A stretch of 64,000 nt of DNA from Telluria antibiotica (GCF_011682055.1 NZ_JAAQOM010000007.1:62001-126000); one strand, 5' to 3'; shown: positions 1 to 8,181, counted from the first letter of the stretch. A program made the numbers and translations. The notes: a model not told the origin generated them from the sequence alone.

Positions 1-1
1 C

Positions 2-97
2 ACGCGCCTGCTGGTCTTCGTCGCGTGCGCGACGGGTATCATCGCCGTGCTCGTCGCCGGCATGTTCGCGTCCGGGCATTTGCACTGGACACCGTGA
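2..97 (+). CDS. C-terminal end of a membrane protein (partial)
   Basis: The window opens inside a reading frame that gives 31 residues and then stops at TGA 95-97. About 20 of these residues form a hydrophobic stretch (LLVFVACATGIIAVLVAG), so this is probably the last transmembrane helix of an inner-membrane protein. The stop overlaps the start of the next gene (TGATG), which suggests translational coupling. The family cannot be named from so short a tail. Confidence 0.5.
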   Translation, partial: TRLLVFVACATGIIAVLVAGMFASGHLHWTP

Positions 98-714
98 TGG
101 CCGCACCGCCGGCGTTCTCCAGCCGCGATCCGCTGTCGCCGCAATTCTGGGACGAGCGTTTCGAGCGCGCGTTCACGCCGTGGGAGCGGGGCGGGGTGTC
201 GATGGCGTTGCGGCGGTTCGTCGCAGATGCCGCGCGCCCGCTCGTTGCGCTGGCGCCGGGCTGCGGCACGGCGCACGAACTGGCCTTGATGTGCGAGGCC
301 GGCTGGGACGCCACCGCCATCGATTTCTCGCCCGAGGCCGTCGCGCGCGCCCGCGCGCTGGCGGGGCCGTGGGCCGACCGCATCCTGCAGGCCGACTTCT
401 TCACGTACGCGCCGGCGCGGCCGCTGGACCTCGTCTACGAGCAGGCGTTCCTGTGCGCCATGCCCCGCGAGCGTTGGGACGCCGTCGCGCGGCGCTGGGA
501 AGCGCTGCTGGCGCCGGGTGGTCTGCTGGCCGGCTATTTCTACTTCGACGATGCAGCGAAAGGGCCGCCGTTCGGCACCTCCCGTGCGCGGCTTGATGAA
601 CTGTTGCACAACGGGTTCGAGTGCATCGCGGATGAGGCGGTCGAGGATTCCATTCCGGTGTTCGCGGCGAAGGAACGGTGGATGGTGTGGCGCAAGCGCC
701 AGCGTATGCTCTGA
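97..714 (+). CDS. SAM-dependent methyltransferase, thiopurine methyltransferase-like
   Basis: A 205-residue class I methyltransferase. The SAM-binding loop is LAPGCGTAHE at about residues 53-62, followed by the acidic strand end AIDFSPEAV. The N-terminal block FWDERFERAFTPWERGG is typical of the TPMT / thiocyanate-methyltransferase-like family, whose members methylate small thiols, thiopurines or chalcogens. The substrate here cannot be read from sequence. The start at 97 is preferred over an upstream frame extension because it overlaps the preceding stop and gives the usual family length. It ends 13 bp from the convergent oxidoreductase gene. Confidence 0.8.
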   Translation: MAAPPAFSSRDPLSPQFWDERFERAFTPWERGGVSMALRRFVADAARPLVALAPGCGTAHELALMCEAGWDATAIDFSPEAVARARALAGPWADRILQADFFTYAPARPLDLVYEQAFLCAMPRERWDAVARRWEALLAPGGLLAGYFYFDDAAKGPPFGTSRARLDELLHNGFECIADEAVEDSIPVFAAKERWMVWRKRQRML

Positions 715-727
715 CCGACCCGCGGCG

Positions 728-1735
728 TCAATCCGCGTCCATCTGCAGTACGACCTTGCCTTTGGCGCGACCTTGCTCCAGGTATGCGAGGCCCGCTTTC
801 GCCTGGGTGAACGGAAACACCTTATCGATCACGGGCCTGATACGCCCGGCTTTCAGCAGTTCGCCGATACTCGCGAGCTGGCTGCCATCGGGACGGACGA
901 ACATGAAGCTGTAGGTTGCGCCACGTTGTTTGGCAAGCCGCCGGATTTTGGCACTCAGCAAACGAAACACGAGTTTCATCACGACGTTCATGCCGCGTGC
1001 CCGCGCAAATGCCGCATCGGGCGGACCGATCAAGGAAACGGCTTTGCTGTGTGGGCGCAGGATGTCCAGCGCCGTTTCCAAACCGTCGCCCCGTGTCGTT
1101 CCCAGCACGGCGTCGTAGTCGTGCAGCACGTCTTCAACGTCCTGTTTTTTGTAGTCGACCACTTCATCCGCACCGAGCGTGCGTACCAACTCGATATTGG
1201 CCGTGCTGGTGGTCGTGCCCACGGTCGCGCCCCAATGCTTTGCCAGTTGGATCGCAAAGGTGCCGATGCCGCCGGAACCAGCGGGTATGAAGATTTTTTG
1301 GCCGGGCTTGAGTTGCATGTGCTCTTTGAACGCTTGCCACACGGTCAAGCCAACCATGGGGATCGATGCGGCCTCGATAAAGCTCAGGTTCGCCGGCTTC
1401 AGCGCTGCCGCGTGTTCAGGCACCGCGACGAATTCCGCAAAGCTGCCGTTGCCAAGGTCGAACACGCTGCCGTACACCGCATCGCCTGGCTGGAAGCGGC
1501 TTACGCGGCTTCCGACTTCGACCACCACGCCTGCAAAATCACTGCCCATCGTTGCGGGCAGTTGAAATTTGAGGATGGGTTTGAACATCCCCTTCGGGAT
1601 CATGTTGTCGATTGGGTTCAGGCCAGCGGCGCGCACCTTGACCAGGATGTCGTCGGGCCCGATCGTTGGACGAGCGACGTCGGCGAATGCGAGCGCCTCC
1701 GCTCCGCCATATCGTTTCAAAACGAGTGCTTTCAT
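728..1735 (-). CDS. NAD(P)-dependent alcohol dehydrogenase / quinone oxidoreductase-like (MDR)
   Basis: A 335-residue medium-chain dehydrogenase/reductase of the zinc-independent quinone oxidoreductase type. The N-terminal GroES-like fold has the sequence AAGLNPID and then GSDFAGVV. The Rossmann dinucleotide loop is PAGSGGIGTFAIQLAKHWGA at about residues 150-170. No structural-zinc cysteine cluster is seen. Such enzymes reduce quinones or enones with NADPH. It lies 27 bp downstream of the SDR gene on the same strand and is probably co-transcribed with it under TetR control, which suggests a detoxification role for the pair. Confidence 0.85.
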   Translation of the reverse strand: MKALVLKRYGGAEALAFADVARPTIGPDDILVKVRAAGLNPIDNMIPKGMFKPILKFQLPATMGSDFAGVVVEVGSRVSRFQPGDAVYGSVFDLGNGSFAEFVAVPEHAAALKPANLSFIEAASIPMVGLTVWQAFKEHMQLKPGQKIFIPAGSGGIGTFAIQLAKHWGATVGTTTSTANIELVRTLGADEVVDYKKQDVEDVLHDYDAVLGTTRGDGLETALDILRPHSKAVSLIGPPDAAFARARGMNVVMKLVFRLLSAKIRRLAKQRGATYSFMFVRPDGSQLASIGELLKAGRIRPVIDKVFPFTQAKAGLAYLEQGRAKGKVVLQMDAD

Positions 1736-1762
1736 GTCGTGTTCTCAGTAGGGGCGGGTCGG

Positions 1763-2569
1763 TCAGGACAGGCGCAAATCCTTGCGCAGGCCCGCATCGA
1801 TCACGCTGGTCGGGGCAAACCTGCGCAGCAGGCGCAAACGTCCCGCGAGTCCCCCTGCCGTGTAACGCAGCTTCGGGCTGGCGGCTTGTGCGGCCTCGAG
1901 CACCGTTCGCGCGACCACTGCGGGACCTTCGGCCGACTCCATCACTTCGGATACGCGTTTGGTCACGGCCACGCGTACGTCGCGATAATCCTCGAGCATG
2001 GCATCCGCCTGCAGAAGGTTGGCGTCGAACGGTGTTTTTGTGTAGGCAGGCTCGACAACCACGGAGCGAATGCCCCAGGTGCGCAATTCGTGGTCCAGGG
2101 ATTCCGAGTAGCCTTCAATCGCATGCTTGGTCGCTGCGTACAAGGCGCCATAGGGCATCGGGAGGAAGCCGAGTACCGAGCCCATATGGATGATGCGTCC
2201 GGAACCCCGGCTGCGCATGTGCGGCAGCACCGCACGCGTCATGCGTACCACGCCAAAGAAGTTGGTATCGAAAATCGCCTGCGCTTGTTCGATCGAGCTT
2301 TCTTCGGCGCCGGCGGGTGCCACGCCGAACCCCGCGTTGTTGACGAGCAGATCGATACGGCCTTCCTTTCGCAAGACGGTATCGATGGCTTCACGCACCG
2401 AGACATCGCTGGTCACGTCGAGCGCGATCATGTCGAAGGGGCGCGTCTTGCCGGGCTTGATGCTGCGGCTCGTGCCGTAGACCTTGTAGCCGGCCTCGGC
2501 CAACTGCGTGGCGGTGGCTTCTCCGATGCCGGACGAAGCGCCGGTCACCAGTGCGATCTTGATTTCCAT
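1763..2569 (-). CDS. SDR family oxidoreductase
   Basis: A 268-residue classical short-chain dehydrogenase/reductase. The cofactor motif TGASSGIGEAT is at residues 9-19, NNAGFG near residue 78, and the catalytic Tyr/Lys pair falls in YAATKHAIEGY near residue 145. AALDV-type acidic residues hint at, but do not fix, cofactor preference. A good ribosome-binding site (AAGGAAA) precedes the ATG at 2569. The gene heads a two-gene unit with the MDR oxidoreductase, and a 22-bp palindromic operator lies about 47 bp upstream of its start, so it is probably repressed by the neighbouring TetR protein. Confidence 0.9.
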   Translation of the reverse strand: MEIKIALVTGASSGIGEATATQLAEAGYKVYGTSRSIKPGKTRPFDMIALDVTSDVSVREAIDTVLRKEGRIDLLVNNAGFGVAPAGAEESSIEQAQAIFDTNFFGVVRMTRAVLPHMRSRGSGRIIHMGSVLGFLPMPYGALYAATKHAIEGYSESLDHELRTWGIRSVVVEPAYTKTPFDANLLQADAMLEDYRDVRVAVTKRVSEVMESAEGPAVVARTVLEAAQAASPKLRYTAGGLAGRLRLLRRFAPTSVIDAGLRKDLRLS

Positions 2570-2615
2570 GAGATTTCCTTTTTTGTAAACAAAGTTCGTA
2601 CGCTACGAGGGATAC

Positions 2616-2637
2616 AAATATGACGGTCATCATATTT
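2616..2637. promoter_or_regulatory. Operator 1 of the TetR unit (in front of the SDR gene)
   Basis: The outer arms AAATATGA and TCATATTT are a perfect 8-bp inverted repeat around CGGTCA; the inner TGACGGTCA is itself palindromic. Its 16-bp core (2620-2635) is identical to the site that overlaps the tetR start. Read on the minus strand it contains TATGAT, a possible -10 element about 50 nt upstream of the SDR start. A TetR dimer bound here would block that promoter. Confidence 0.75.
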
Positions 2638-2663
2638 GCGTTCAAAAAAAAGCCCGTGACGCC

Positions 2664-3260
2664 TCAATCACGGGCCGGCAGCAGATACTTGAGCGACGCC
2701 GCGCGCAAGGCTTCCGACAGCTTGGGGTCGTCCACGGCTCGGGCAACCACCGCGGTACCGATAAGACCGCATACCAGCATCATCGCCTGCTCATGCGTCT
2801 CGCGCTGGCCCCAGCCCGGCATCTGACGAGCAAATAAATCGATCATTTCCTTGATATGGACAGTGGCGGCGCGACGCACTTCAGGCGCTTGGCGGGGCAT
2901 TTCCGAGCCCAGCGCCGAGACCGGACACCCGGTCTCGATGCCGGCCATGTGCTCATCCGACAAGTACGCTTGCATCATTCGTTGCAACGCCTGGCCCGGC
3001 GGCGCAGTCGCCGCCACGCGCGCCGCCAGCGCGACGGATTCGGCACCCGCTCGGTCTCCCGCTTCCGCAAGCAACGCGTCGCGCGACGCAAAGTGCGCGT
3101 AGAAGCCGCCATGCGTCAAGCCTGCTTCCTTCATGATGTCGGCCACGCCTGTCCCGTCATAACCGCTGCGCCGGATCGCGCGCGCAGCGACGTCCACGAT
3201 ACGGTCATGCGTGGCTTCCTTGCGGTTCTTGGTAGCGGGGTTGTTGGGTTTCCTTGGCAT
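2664..3260 (-). CDS. TetR/AcrR family transcriptional regulator
   Basis: A regulator of 198 residues from the preferred start. The TetR helix-turn-helix is IVDVAARAIRRSGYDGTGVA followed by DIMKEAGLTHGGFYAHFASR, about residues 20-60. The C-terminal ligand domain resembles regulators of short oxidoreductase operons. A start at 3296 would add 12 residues, but that extension runs through the operator and has no ribosome-binding site. With start 3260, an extended -10 (TGATATGAT on the minus strand) ends 7 nt upstream, so the mRNA would be leaderless. Operator copies here and before the SDR gene point to autorepression plus control of the oxidoreductase pair. Confidence 0.85.
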   Translation of the reverse strand: MPRKPNNPATKNRKEATHDRIVDVAARAIRRSGYDGTGVADIMKEAGLTHGGFYAHFASRDALLAEAGDRAGAESVALAARVAATAPPGQALQRMMQAYLSDEHMAGIETGCPVSALGSEMPRQAPEVRRAATVHIKEMIDLFARQMPGWGQRETHEQAMMLVCGLIGTAVVARAVDDPKLSEALRAASLKYLLPARD

Positions 3261-3274
3261 GACGGTCATCATAT
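3259..3274. promoter_or_regulatory. Operator 2 of the TetR unit (overlaps tetR start and -10)
   Basis: The 16 bp ATGACGGTCATCATAT are identical to 2620-2635 in front of the SDR gene. The site covers the extended -10 of tetR (minus strand) and touches the proposed ATG, the arrangement expected for an autoregulated repressor. Confidence 0.75.
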
Positions 3275-3351
3275 CAGTGTTTTGTTTGTGCCGCATGCGA
3301 GCTCAAAAAAACGCTGGACGATGCGCTGCAGGGCTTGGCGTCGCGCCCAAA

Positions 3352-3359
3352 AAAAAGAA
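3352..3359. repeat. Left target-site duplication of the IS element
   Basis: AAAAAGAA directly precedes the left terminal inverted repeat and is repeated exactly at 4431-4438. Eight base pairs is the duplication length typical of IS1595-family elements. Confidence 0.95.
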
Positions 3360-4430
3360 GGCTGTGTTCGCGGTAGTTATGCGAACTGAAACTGGTTGCA
3401 GCGGTCATACGGATCGTCGAGTTAACTCATGGGGGAGTGACGATGCGCGCCGTGCCGTTCGACGATGTGTTCGCCCAGTTGACGGCGGTACAGCTGTCCG
3501 CCGTCGACCTTGCCCGGCTGCGGAAATGGGTCGCGGGCATCTCCCATCCGGCCGAGTGCATCGCGCTGATCGAGCACGCTACTCGAGGACGCCCGTGTCC
3601 GCGCTGCGCTTGTCCTCGCGTCCACCGCTGCGGCCAGGCCAGCGGCCTGCAACGCTTTCGCTGTCTCGGCTGCGGGCGCAGCTTTAACGCGTTGACGGGT
3701 ACGCCGCTCGCAAGGTTACGGAAGAAAGAACACTGGCTGGCGTACCTGCAGTGCGTGCTCGAATCGCGCACCGTGCGCGAGGCGGCACGTGTCGTCGGCG
3801 TCCATCGCACTACCAGTTTTCGCTGGCGCCATCGCTTCGTGCCGGGCGCGATGCGCGATCGGCCGTCAACTCTGTCTTCTATCGTCGAGGCCGACGAGAC
3901 GTACCGGCTCGAATCCCAGAAAGGCTCGCGCAACATGACGCGCAAGCCGAGGAAGCGCGGCGGCGTGGCGAAAAAGCGCGGCATCAGCGGTGAACTCGAC
4001 TGCCTTCTCGTCGCGCGTGACCGCAGTGGACAGACGCTCGATTTTCACACTGGCCGCGGACCGGTGACGGTGGCGCAATTGGAAAAGTGCCTCAAGCCCG
4101 CGCTGCTGCCCGACGTCCTCTTGATCAGCGATTCGGCGCGCTCGTACCGTCACTTCGCGAAGCAAGCCGGCATCATGCATGAGATGGTGAACACGAAGGG
4201 AGGCGGCCGGGCACGCGGCGCAATCCACATTCAAAACGTCAACGCATGGCACGGTCGCTTCAAGAGCTGGCTGGTACGATTCCGCGGCGTCGCGAGCCGC
4301 TACCTGATCAATTACTCGGGTTGGCAACGCGTGCTCGATGCGCGACGGCTGACGACGCCGGCTCATCTGTTGTGCGCTGCTGTTCAGCTCGGCTAAGCGG
4401 TGGCGTCACCGAATTATCGCGAACACAGCC
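3360..4430 (+). mobile_element. Complete IS1595-family insertion sequence
   Basis: A 1071-bp element. The terminal inverted repeats at 3360-3378 and 4412-4430 match at 17 of 19 positions (GGCTGTGTTCGCGNTANTT). It is flanked by a perfect 8-bp duplication, AAAAAGAA, and carries one intact transposase. Identical duplications and an unbroken transposase suggest a fairly recent insertion. The target is the A-rich side of a GC hairpin at 4440-4455, which on the minus strand is the T-tract of a terminator. Confidence 0.95.
3437..4396 (+). CDS. IS1595-family (ISXO2-like) transposase
   Basis: A 319-residue transposase. The N-terminal zinc ribbon is CPRCACPRVHRC and then FRCLGCGRSFN (about residues 54-83); the next block, LTGTPLARLRKKEHWL, is typical of the family. 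In the DDE-type core the acidic residues fall in IVEADETY and LISDSARSY. The third position is Asn in HIQNVNAWHGRFKSWL, matching the DDN(K) catalytic variant known in IS1595. The start lies about 77 bp inside the left end. It is full length with no frameshift, so the element may be active. Confidence 0.93.
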   Translation: MTMRAVPFDDVFAQLTAVQLSAVDLARLRKWVAGISHPAECIALIEHATRGRPCPRCACPRVHRCGQASGLQRFRCLGCGRSFNALTGTPLARLRKKEHWLAYLQCVLESRTVREAARVVGVHRTTSFRWRHRFVPGAMRDRPSTLSSIVEADETYRLESQKGSRNMTRKPRKRGGVAKKRGISGELDCLLVARDRSGQTLDFHTGRGPVTVAQLEKCLKPALLPDVLLISDSARSYRHFAKQAGIMHEMVNTKGGGRARGAIHIQNVNAWHGRFKSWLVRFRGVASRYLINYSGWQRVLDARRLTTPAHLLCAAVQLG

Positions 4431-4438
4431 AAAAAGAA
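4431..4438. repeat. Right target-site duplication of the IS element
   Basis: AAAAAGAA follows the right inverted repeat directly and is an exact copy of 3352-3359. Confidence 0.95.
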
Positions 4439-4455
4439 AGGCCCGCAAGCGGGCC
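4431..4455 (-). terminator. Rho-independent terminator on the minus strand
   Basis: The hairpin GGCCCG-CAAG-CGGGCC at 4440-4455 is followed, on the minus strand, by TTTCTTTTT (4439-4431). The original T-tract ran further and is now split by the IS, but nine mostly-T bases remain next to the stem. No protein-coding gene lies upstream of it on the minus strand. Confidence 0.7.
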
Positions 4456-4703
4456 CGGATTTGAAGTGTTTTTCTTCGGTATTGCGGCGGGCCGGAAACC
4501 GGTCGCGCATACTTCTGTTTCTTAAACCTTCGTGCAGCTCTTGCTGCTGAGAATGCTATTTAAACAGTTAAGTTGATATTCGGCAAACGGAACCCATCCG
4601 TGCGGTGACGAAAAACAACACTGTTTCCATGCTGCAGCAAGTTGTCGGGACGGCCACAGGCCCCCTCGATGGCCGCCAGGGTCAAAATCTCCCGCAAAAG
4701 CTT

Positions 4704-4709
4704 TATAAT
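4704..4709 (+). promoter_or_regulatory. -10 element of the fmdB operon
   Basis: A perfect TATAAT lies 33 bp upstream of the fmdB start. No good -35 is seen at the usual spacing (GTCAAA is nearest). The ribosome-binding GGAG is at 4732-4735. Confidence 0.55.
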
Positions 4710-4742
4710 TCAGGGTTTTGATGATTTTTGCGGAGTATTCAG

Positions 4743-5054
4743 ATGCCGATTTACGCCTACCGCTGCGATGAATGCGGTTTTGCCAAGGATGTACTGCAAA
4801 AAGTTTCCGATCCGGTTCTGACCGTGTGCCCGTCGTGCGGCAAGTCATCGTTCAAGAAGCAAGTCACCGCCGCCGGTTTCCAGTTGAAAGGTACCGGCTG
4901 GTACGTGACCGACTTCCGCGGTGGCAGCACCCCGGCCACCGGCACGGCGCCGGCAGCGTCGACGCCGGCGGCGTCCGACGGCGGGGCGAGCACGGAAGCG
5001 TCGGCCGCGCCGGCCCCGGCCGCCGCACCGGCGAAAGACAGCAGCAGTAACTGA
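4743..5054 (+). CDS. FmdB family zinc ribbon protein
   Basis: A 103-residue protein beginning MPIYAYRCDECG, the standard start of FmdB regulatory-type zinc ribbons. The CxxC pairs are RCDECG (residues 8-11) and VCPSCG (about 33-36). A family-typical segment FQLKGTGWYVTDF follows, then a low-complexity Ala/Pro/Ser tail of about 45 residues. The molecular role of the family is poorly known. It is a constant neighbour of the DUF502-aspS block in Burkholderiales. The start is set by GGAG 8 bp upstream and by the conserved MPIY; an upstream in-frame ATG at 4728 is less likely. Confidence 0.9.
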   Translation: MPIYAYRCDECGFAKDVLQKVSDPVLTVCPSCGKSSFKKQVTAAGFQLKGTGWYVTDFRGGSTPATGTAPAASTPAASDGGASTEASAAPAPAAAPAKDSSSN

Positions 5055-5133
5055 CAAACTGCGCCGGCCCTGCGCGGCCGGCGCATAATGTGCACCCGAC
5101 ACTTTCATCGGACGAGACCCGTCACGACTAACG

Positions 5134-5757
5134 ATGCGTAAATATTTCATCACAGGCGCGCTGGTGCTGGTTCCCCTGGCGATCACGGCCTGGGTGCTGA
5201 ACTTCGTGATCAGCACGCTGGACCAGTCGCTCGTCCTCGTGCCGAGCGAGTGGCAGCCGCGCACCTATATCCCGGGCCTGGGCGCCATCATCACGCTGGC
5301 CATCGTGTTCGTGACCGGCGTGCTGACCAATAACCTGGTCGGCAAGTGGTTCGTGCGCATGTGGGAGCGGCTGTTGCAGCGCATCCCCGTCGTGAACTCC
5401 GTGTACGGCAGCGTCAAGCAGGTGTCCGACACGTTGTTCTCGTCGTCGGGCAATGCGTTCCGCAAGGCCGTCCTGATTCCGTATCCGCACGAGAATTCGT
5501 ACACGATCGCCTTTCTCACCGGCGTGCCGGGCGGCGACGTCAAGAACCACCTGGTGGGCGACTACGTGAGCGTGTACGTGCCGACCACCCCCAATCCGAC
5601 GTCCGGCTTCTTCCTGATGATGGAACGCAGCCGGGTCGTCGAACTGGACATGACGGTCGATGCGGCCCTCAAGTACATCGTCTCGATGGGCGTCGTGGCG
5701 CCCCCGTCGCCGCTCGACGCCGCGCCCGATACGCACGTCGCCATCGCGGCGGAATAG
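5134..5757 (+). CDS. DUF502 family inner-membrane protein
   Basis: A 207-residue protein starting [20 protein letters not shown]. It has a first transmembrane helix at residues 5-25 and a second around 50-70 ([20 protein letters not shown]), then the family block [23 protein letters not shown]502 proteins are conserved membrane proteins of unknown function. It sits 79 bp after fmdB and 74 bp before aspS on the same strand, so the three are probably one operon. Confidence 0.92.
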   Translation: MRKYFITGALVLVPLAITAWVLNFVISTLDQSLVLVPSEWQPRTYIPGLGAIITLAIVFVTGVLTNNLVGKWFVRMWERLLQRIPVVNSVYGSVKQVSDTLFSSSGNAFRKAVLIPYPHENSYTIAFLTGVPGGDVKNHLVGDYVSVYVPTTPNPTSGFFLMMERSRVVELDMTVDAALKYIVSMGVVAPPSPLDAAPDTHVAIAAE

Positions 5758-5831
5758 AACAAGGCAGCAAAGAATCCAGGGCCGGCGATAGAAGCGGGCC
5801 CACCGAATCAACCAACCAGGATCGAAAAACT

Positions 5832-7634
5832 ATGTCCTCCATGCGTACTCACTACTGCGGCCTCGTGACCGAAGAGCTGCTGGGCCAAACCGTCAGCCTG
5901 TGCGGCTGGGTGCACCGCCGCCGCGACCACGGCGGGGTGATCTTCATCGACCTGCGCGACCGCGAAGGTCTCGTGCAGGTCGTCTGCCACCCCGACAATG
6001 CCGACGTGTTCAAGGTCGCCGAGCACGTGCGCAACGAGTACTGCCTGCGCGTGACGGGCACCGTCGTGAACCGCCTGGAGGGCACCGCCAACGCCAACCT
6101 GAAGTCGGGCAAGATCGAGATCAACACCACCAGGCTGGAAGTGCTGAACGCTTCGGTGCCGGTCCCGTTCCAGCTGGACGACGACAACCTGTCGGAAACG
6201 ACGCGCCTGACGCACCGCGTGCTCGACCTGCGCCGCCAGCAGATGCAGCACAACCTGCGCCTGCGTTACAAGGTGTCGATGGAAGTGCGCAAGTACCTGG
6301 ACAACCTGGGCTTCATCGACATCGAGACCCCGATGCTGACCAAGTCCACGCCGGAAGGCGCGCGCGACTACCTGGTGCCGTCGCGCGTCAACCCCGGTAA
6401 CTTCTTCGCGCTGCCGCAGTCGCCGCAGCTGTTCAAGCAGCTGCTGATGGTCGCGAACTTCGACCGTTACTACCAGATCACCAAGTGCTTCCGCGACGAA
6501 GACCTGCGCGCCGACCGCCAGCCGGAATTCACCCAGATCGACTGCGAGACGTCGTTCCTGACCGAGCAGGAAATCCGTGACCTGTTCGAAGACATGATGC
6601 GCGTCGTCTTCAAGAACGCAGCCGGCATCGACCTGCCGAACCCGTTCCCCGTGATGGACTTCGCCACGGCGATGGGTTCCTACGGTTCCGACAAGCCGGA
6701 CATGCGCGTGAAGCTGCAGTTCACCGAGCTGACGGAGCTGATGAAGACCGTCGAATTCAAGGTCTTCAACAACGCCGCGAACATGGCGGGTGGCCGCGTC
6801 GTCGGCATGCGCGTGCCGCAGGGCGGTTCGATGCCCCGTTCGGAAATCGACGCGTACACGCAATTCGTCGGCATCTACGGCGCCAAGGGCCTCGCCTACA
6901 TCAAGGTCAACGAGAAGGCCAAGGGCCGCGATGGCCTGCAGTCGCCGATCGTCAAGAACATCTCGGACGACGTGCTGGCCAAGGTGCTGGAACTGACGGG
7001 CGCCGAAGACGGCGACCTGATCTTCTTCGGTGCCGATAAAGCCAAGGTCGTGAACGACTCGATCGGCGCGCTGCGCGTGAAGATCGGCCACTCGGAATTC
7101 GGCAAGAAGGCCGGCCTGTTCGAGGACGTCTGGGCGCCGCTGTGGGTCATCGACTTCCCGATGTTCGAGTACGACGAAGACGGCGACCGCTGGAACGCCA
7201 CGCACCACCCGTTCACGGCACCGAAGGACGGCCACGAAGACATGCTCGAGACGAACCCGGGCGCCTGCGTCGCCAAGGCCTACGACATGGTGCTGAACGG
7301 CTGGGAACTGGGCGGCGGCTCGATCCGTATCCACCGCGAGGAAGTCCAGAGCAAGGTGTTCCGCGCGCTGAAGATCGACGCGGAAGAAGCGCAGCTGAAG
7401 TTCGGCTTCCTGCTCGACGCGCTGCAGTACGGCGCGCCGCCGCACGGCGGCCTGGCGTTCGGCCTGGACCGCCTGATCACGCTGATGACGGGCTCCGAGT
7501 CGATCCGCGACGTGATCGCGTTCCCGAAGACCCAGCGCGCGCAGGACCTGCTCACCAACGCGCCGTCGGAAGTCGACGAGAAGCAGCTGAAAGAGCTGCA
7601 CATCCGCCTGCGCAACGAGCCGAAGGTCGCTTGA
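5832..7634 (+). CDS. aspS: Aspartate--tRNA(Asp/Asn) ligase
   Basis: A 600-residue bacterial-type AspRS. It contains an N-terminal OB anticodon-binding fold ([21 protein letters not shown]), class II motif 2 around [20 protein letters not shown], the GAD insertion domain in the middle, and motif 3 with [11 protein letters not shown] near the C-terminus. His33 in the RRRDHGG loop matches the His31 that marks non-discriminating AspRS in Pseudomonas aeruginosa, so this enzyme probably also charges tRNA(Asn) with Asp for conversion by GatCAB. The start at 5832 gives the standard length; the frame remains open further upstream but without a conserved extension. Confidence 0.97.
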   Translation: MSSMRTHYCGLVTEELLGQTVSLCGWVHRRRDHGGVIFIDLRDREGLVQVVCHPDNADVFKVAEHVRNEYCLRVTGTVVNRLEGTANANLKSGKIEINTTRLEVLNASVPVPFQLDDDNLSETTRLTHRVLDLRRQQMQHNLRLRYKVSMEVRKYLDNLGFIDIETPMLTKSTPEGARDYLVPSRVNPGNFFALPQSPQLFKQLLMVANFDRYYQITKCFRDEDLRADRQPEFTQIDCETSFLTEQEIRDLFEDMMRVVFKNAAGIDLPNPFPVMDFATAMGSYGSDKPDMRVKLQFTELTELMKTVEFKVFNNAANMAGGRVVGMRVPQGGSMPRSEIDAYTQFVGIYGAKGLAYIKVNEKAKGRDGLQSPIVKNISDDVLAKVLELTGAEDGDLIFFGADKAKVVNDSIGALRVKIGHSEFGKKAGLFEDVWAPLWVIDFPMFEYDEDGDRWNATHHPFTAPKDGHEDMLETNPGACVAKAYDMVLNGWELGGGSIRIHREEVQSKVFRALKIDAEEAQLKFGFLLDALQYGAPPHGGLAFGLDRLITLMTGSESIRDVIAFPKTQRAQDLLTNAPSEVDEKQLKELHIRLRNEPKVA

Positions 7635-7640
7635 TGTTTG

Positions 7641-7700
7641 GTGGGCACGGGGTGCCCACCCTACGCAAACCTGCCGTAGGGTGGGCTCCCCGAGCCCACC
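7641..7700. repeat. REP-like inverted pair (GTAGGGTGGGC element)
   Basis: Two copies of an about 25-bp element face each other: GTGGGCACGGGGTGCCCACC at 7641-7660 running into CTACG, and CGTAGGGTGGGCTCCCCGAG from 7675. Each copy has its own internal palindrome (GTGGGC...GCCCAC). A third copy is at 22506-22532. The pair fills the aspS-nudB gap and could fold into a cruciform or transcript hairpin. Confidence 0.8.
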
Positions 7701-7725
7701 GTTGGTCGCGATCCAGCGAAAACTC

Positions 7726-8181
7726 ATGCCCCACAAGATCCCCGAATCCGTCCTCGTCGTCATCCACACCGCCGACCTCGAGGTGCTGCTGATCGAACGC
7801 GCCGACCGGCCCGGCTTCTGGCAATCCGTCACCGGCTCGCTCGACCGCCCAGACGAACCGCTGCTGGAGACGGCAACCCGCGAACTGTTCGAGGAAACGG
7901 GCATCGTCGCCGACGGCGAGCGCATCGTCCTGAACGACTGGCACTTGTCGAACATCTACGAGATCTACGAGACCTGGCGCCACCGCTACGCGCCCGGCGT
8001 CACGCACAACACGGAACACGTGTTTTCCGTCTGCGTGCCACGCGACATCGCGATCACGCTCGCGCCGCGCGAACACGTGGCATACGCGTGGCTGCCGTTG
8101 CTGGCCGCGGCCGACCGCTGCTTTTCCAGCTCCAACGCGGAAGCCATCCTGCAATTGCGGCACCACTTTCCTGCTGCGTAA
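7726..8181 (+). CDS. nudB: Dihydroneopterin triphosphate diphosphatase (Nudix)
   Basis: A 151-residue Nudix hydrolase. The Nudix box begins at GSLDRPDEP and continues with ETATRELFEETGI (about residues 37-60). The N-terminus MPHKIPESVLVVIHT and the segment WRHRYAPGVTHNTEHVFSV are characteristic of NudB, which removes pyrophosphate from 7,8-dihydroneopterin triphosphate in folate synthesis. The start at ATG 7726 is chosen because it excludes the repeat element; an earlier GTG at 7681 lies inside the repeat. It follows aspS as in other Burkholderiales. Confidence 0.92.
   Translation: MPHKIPESVLVVIHTADLEVLLIERADRPGFWQSVTGSLDRPDEPLLETATRELFEETGIVADGERIVLNDWHLSNIYEIYETWRHRYAPGVTHNTEHVFSVCVPRDIAITLAPREHVAYAWLPLLAAADRCFSSSNAEAILQLRHHFPAA

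Larger units (their letters stand above)
4431..4551 (-). ncRNA. Candidate small RNA ending at the IS-interrupted terminator
   Basis: The minus strand upstream of the terminator has a possible sigma-70 promoter: -35 TTGCCG (4581-4586), a 17-bp spacer, and -10 TTAAAT (4558-4563). A transcript starting near 4551 would be about 120 nt. It would contain a perfect 5-bp hairpin (GCAGC-AAGA-GCTGC, 4534-4547), a small CCGG-TTT-CCGG hairpin (4492-4502) and the terminator hairpin. No convincing reading frame occupies it. The promoter is a moderate match, so the RNA is a prediction. It explains why a strong minus-strand terminator stands in a gap between divergent genes. Confidence 0.35.

Noticed and set aside
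518-2623. Long plus-strand frame of 701 codons over the oxidoreductase region
   Set aside because: It is the shadow of two well-supported minus-strand enzymes and has no family motif of its own.
5346-5831. Extension that would fuse about 160 residues to the N-terminus of AspRS
   Set aside because: The extension runs through the DUF502 gene in another frame and is not conserved; AspRS has its normal length from 5832.
7641-7700. Short repeats as a CRISPR array
   Set aside because: There are only two inverted copies without regular spacers, so they are REP-like.
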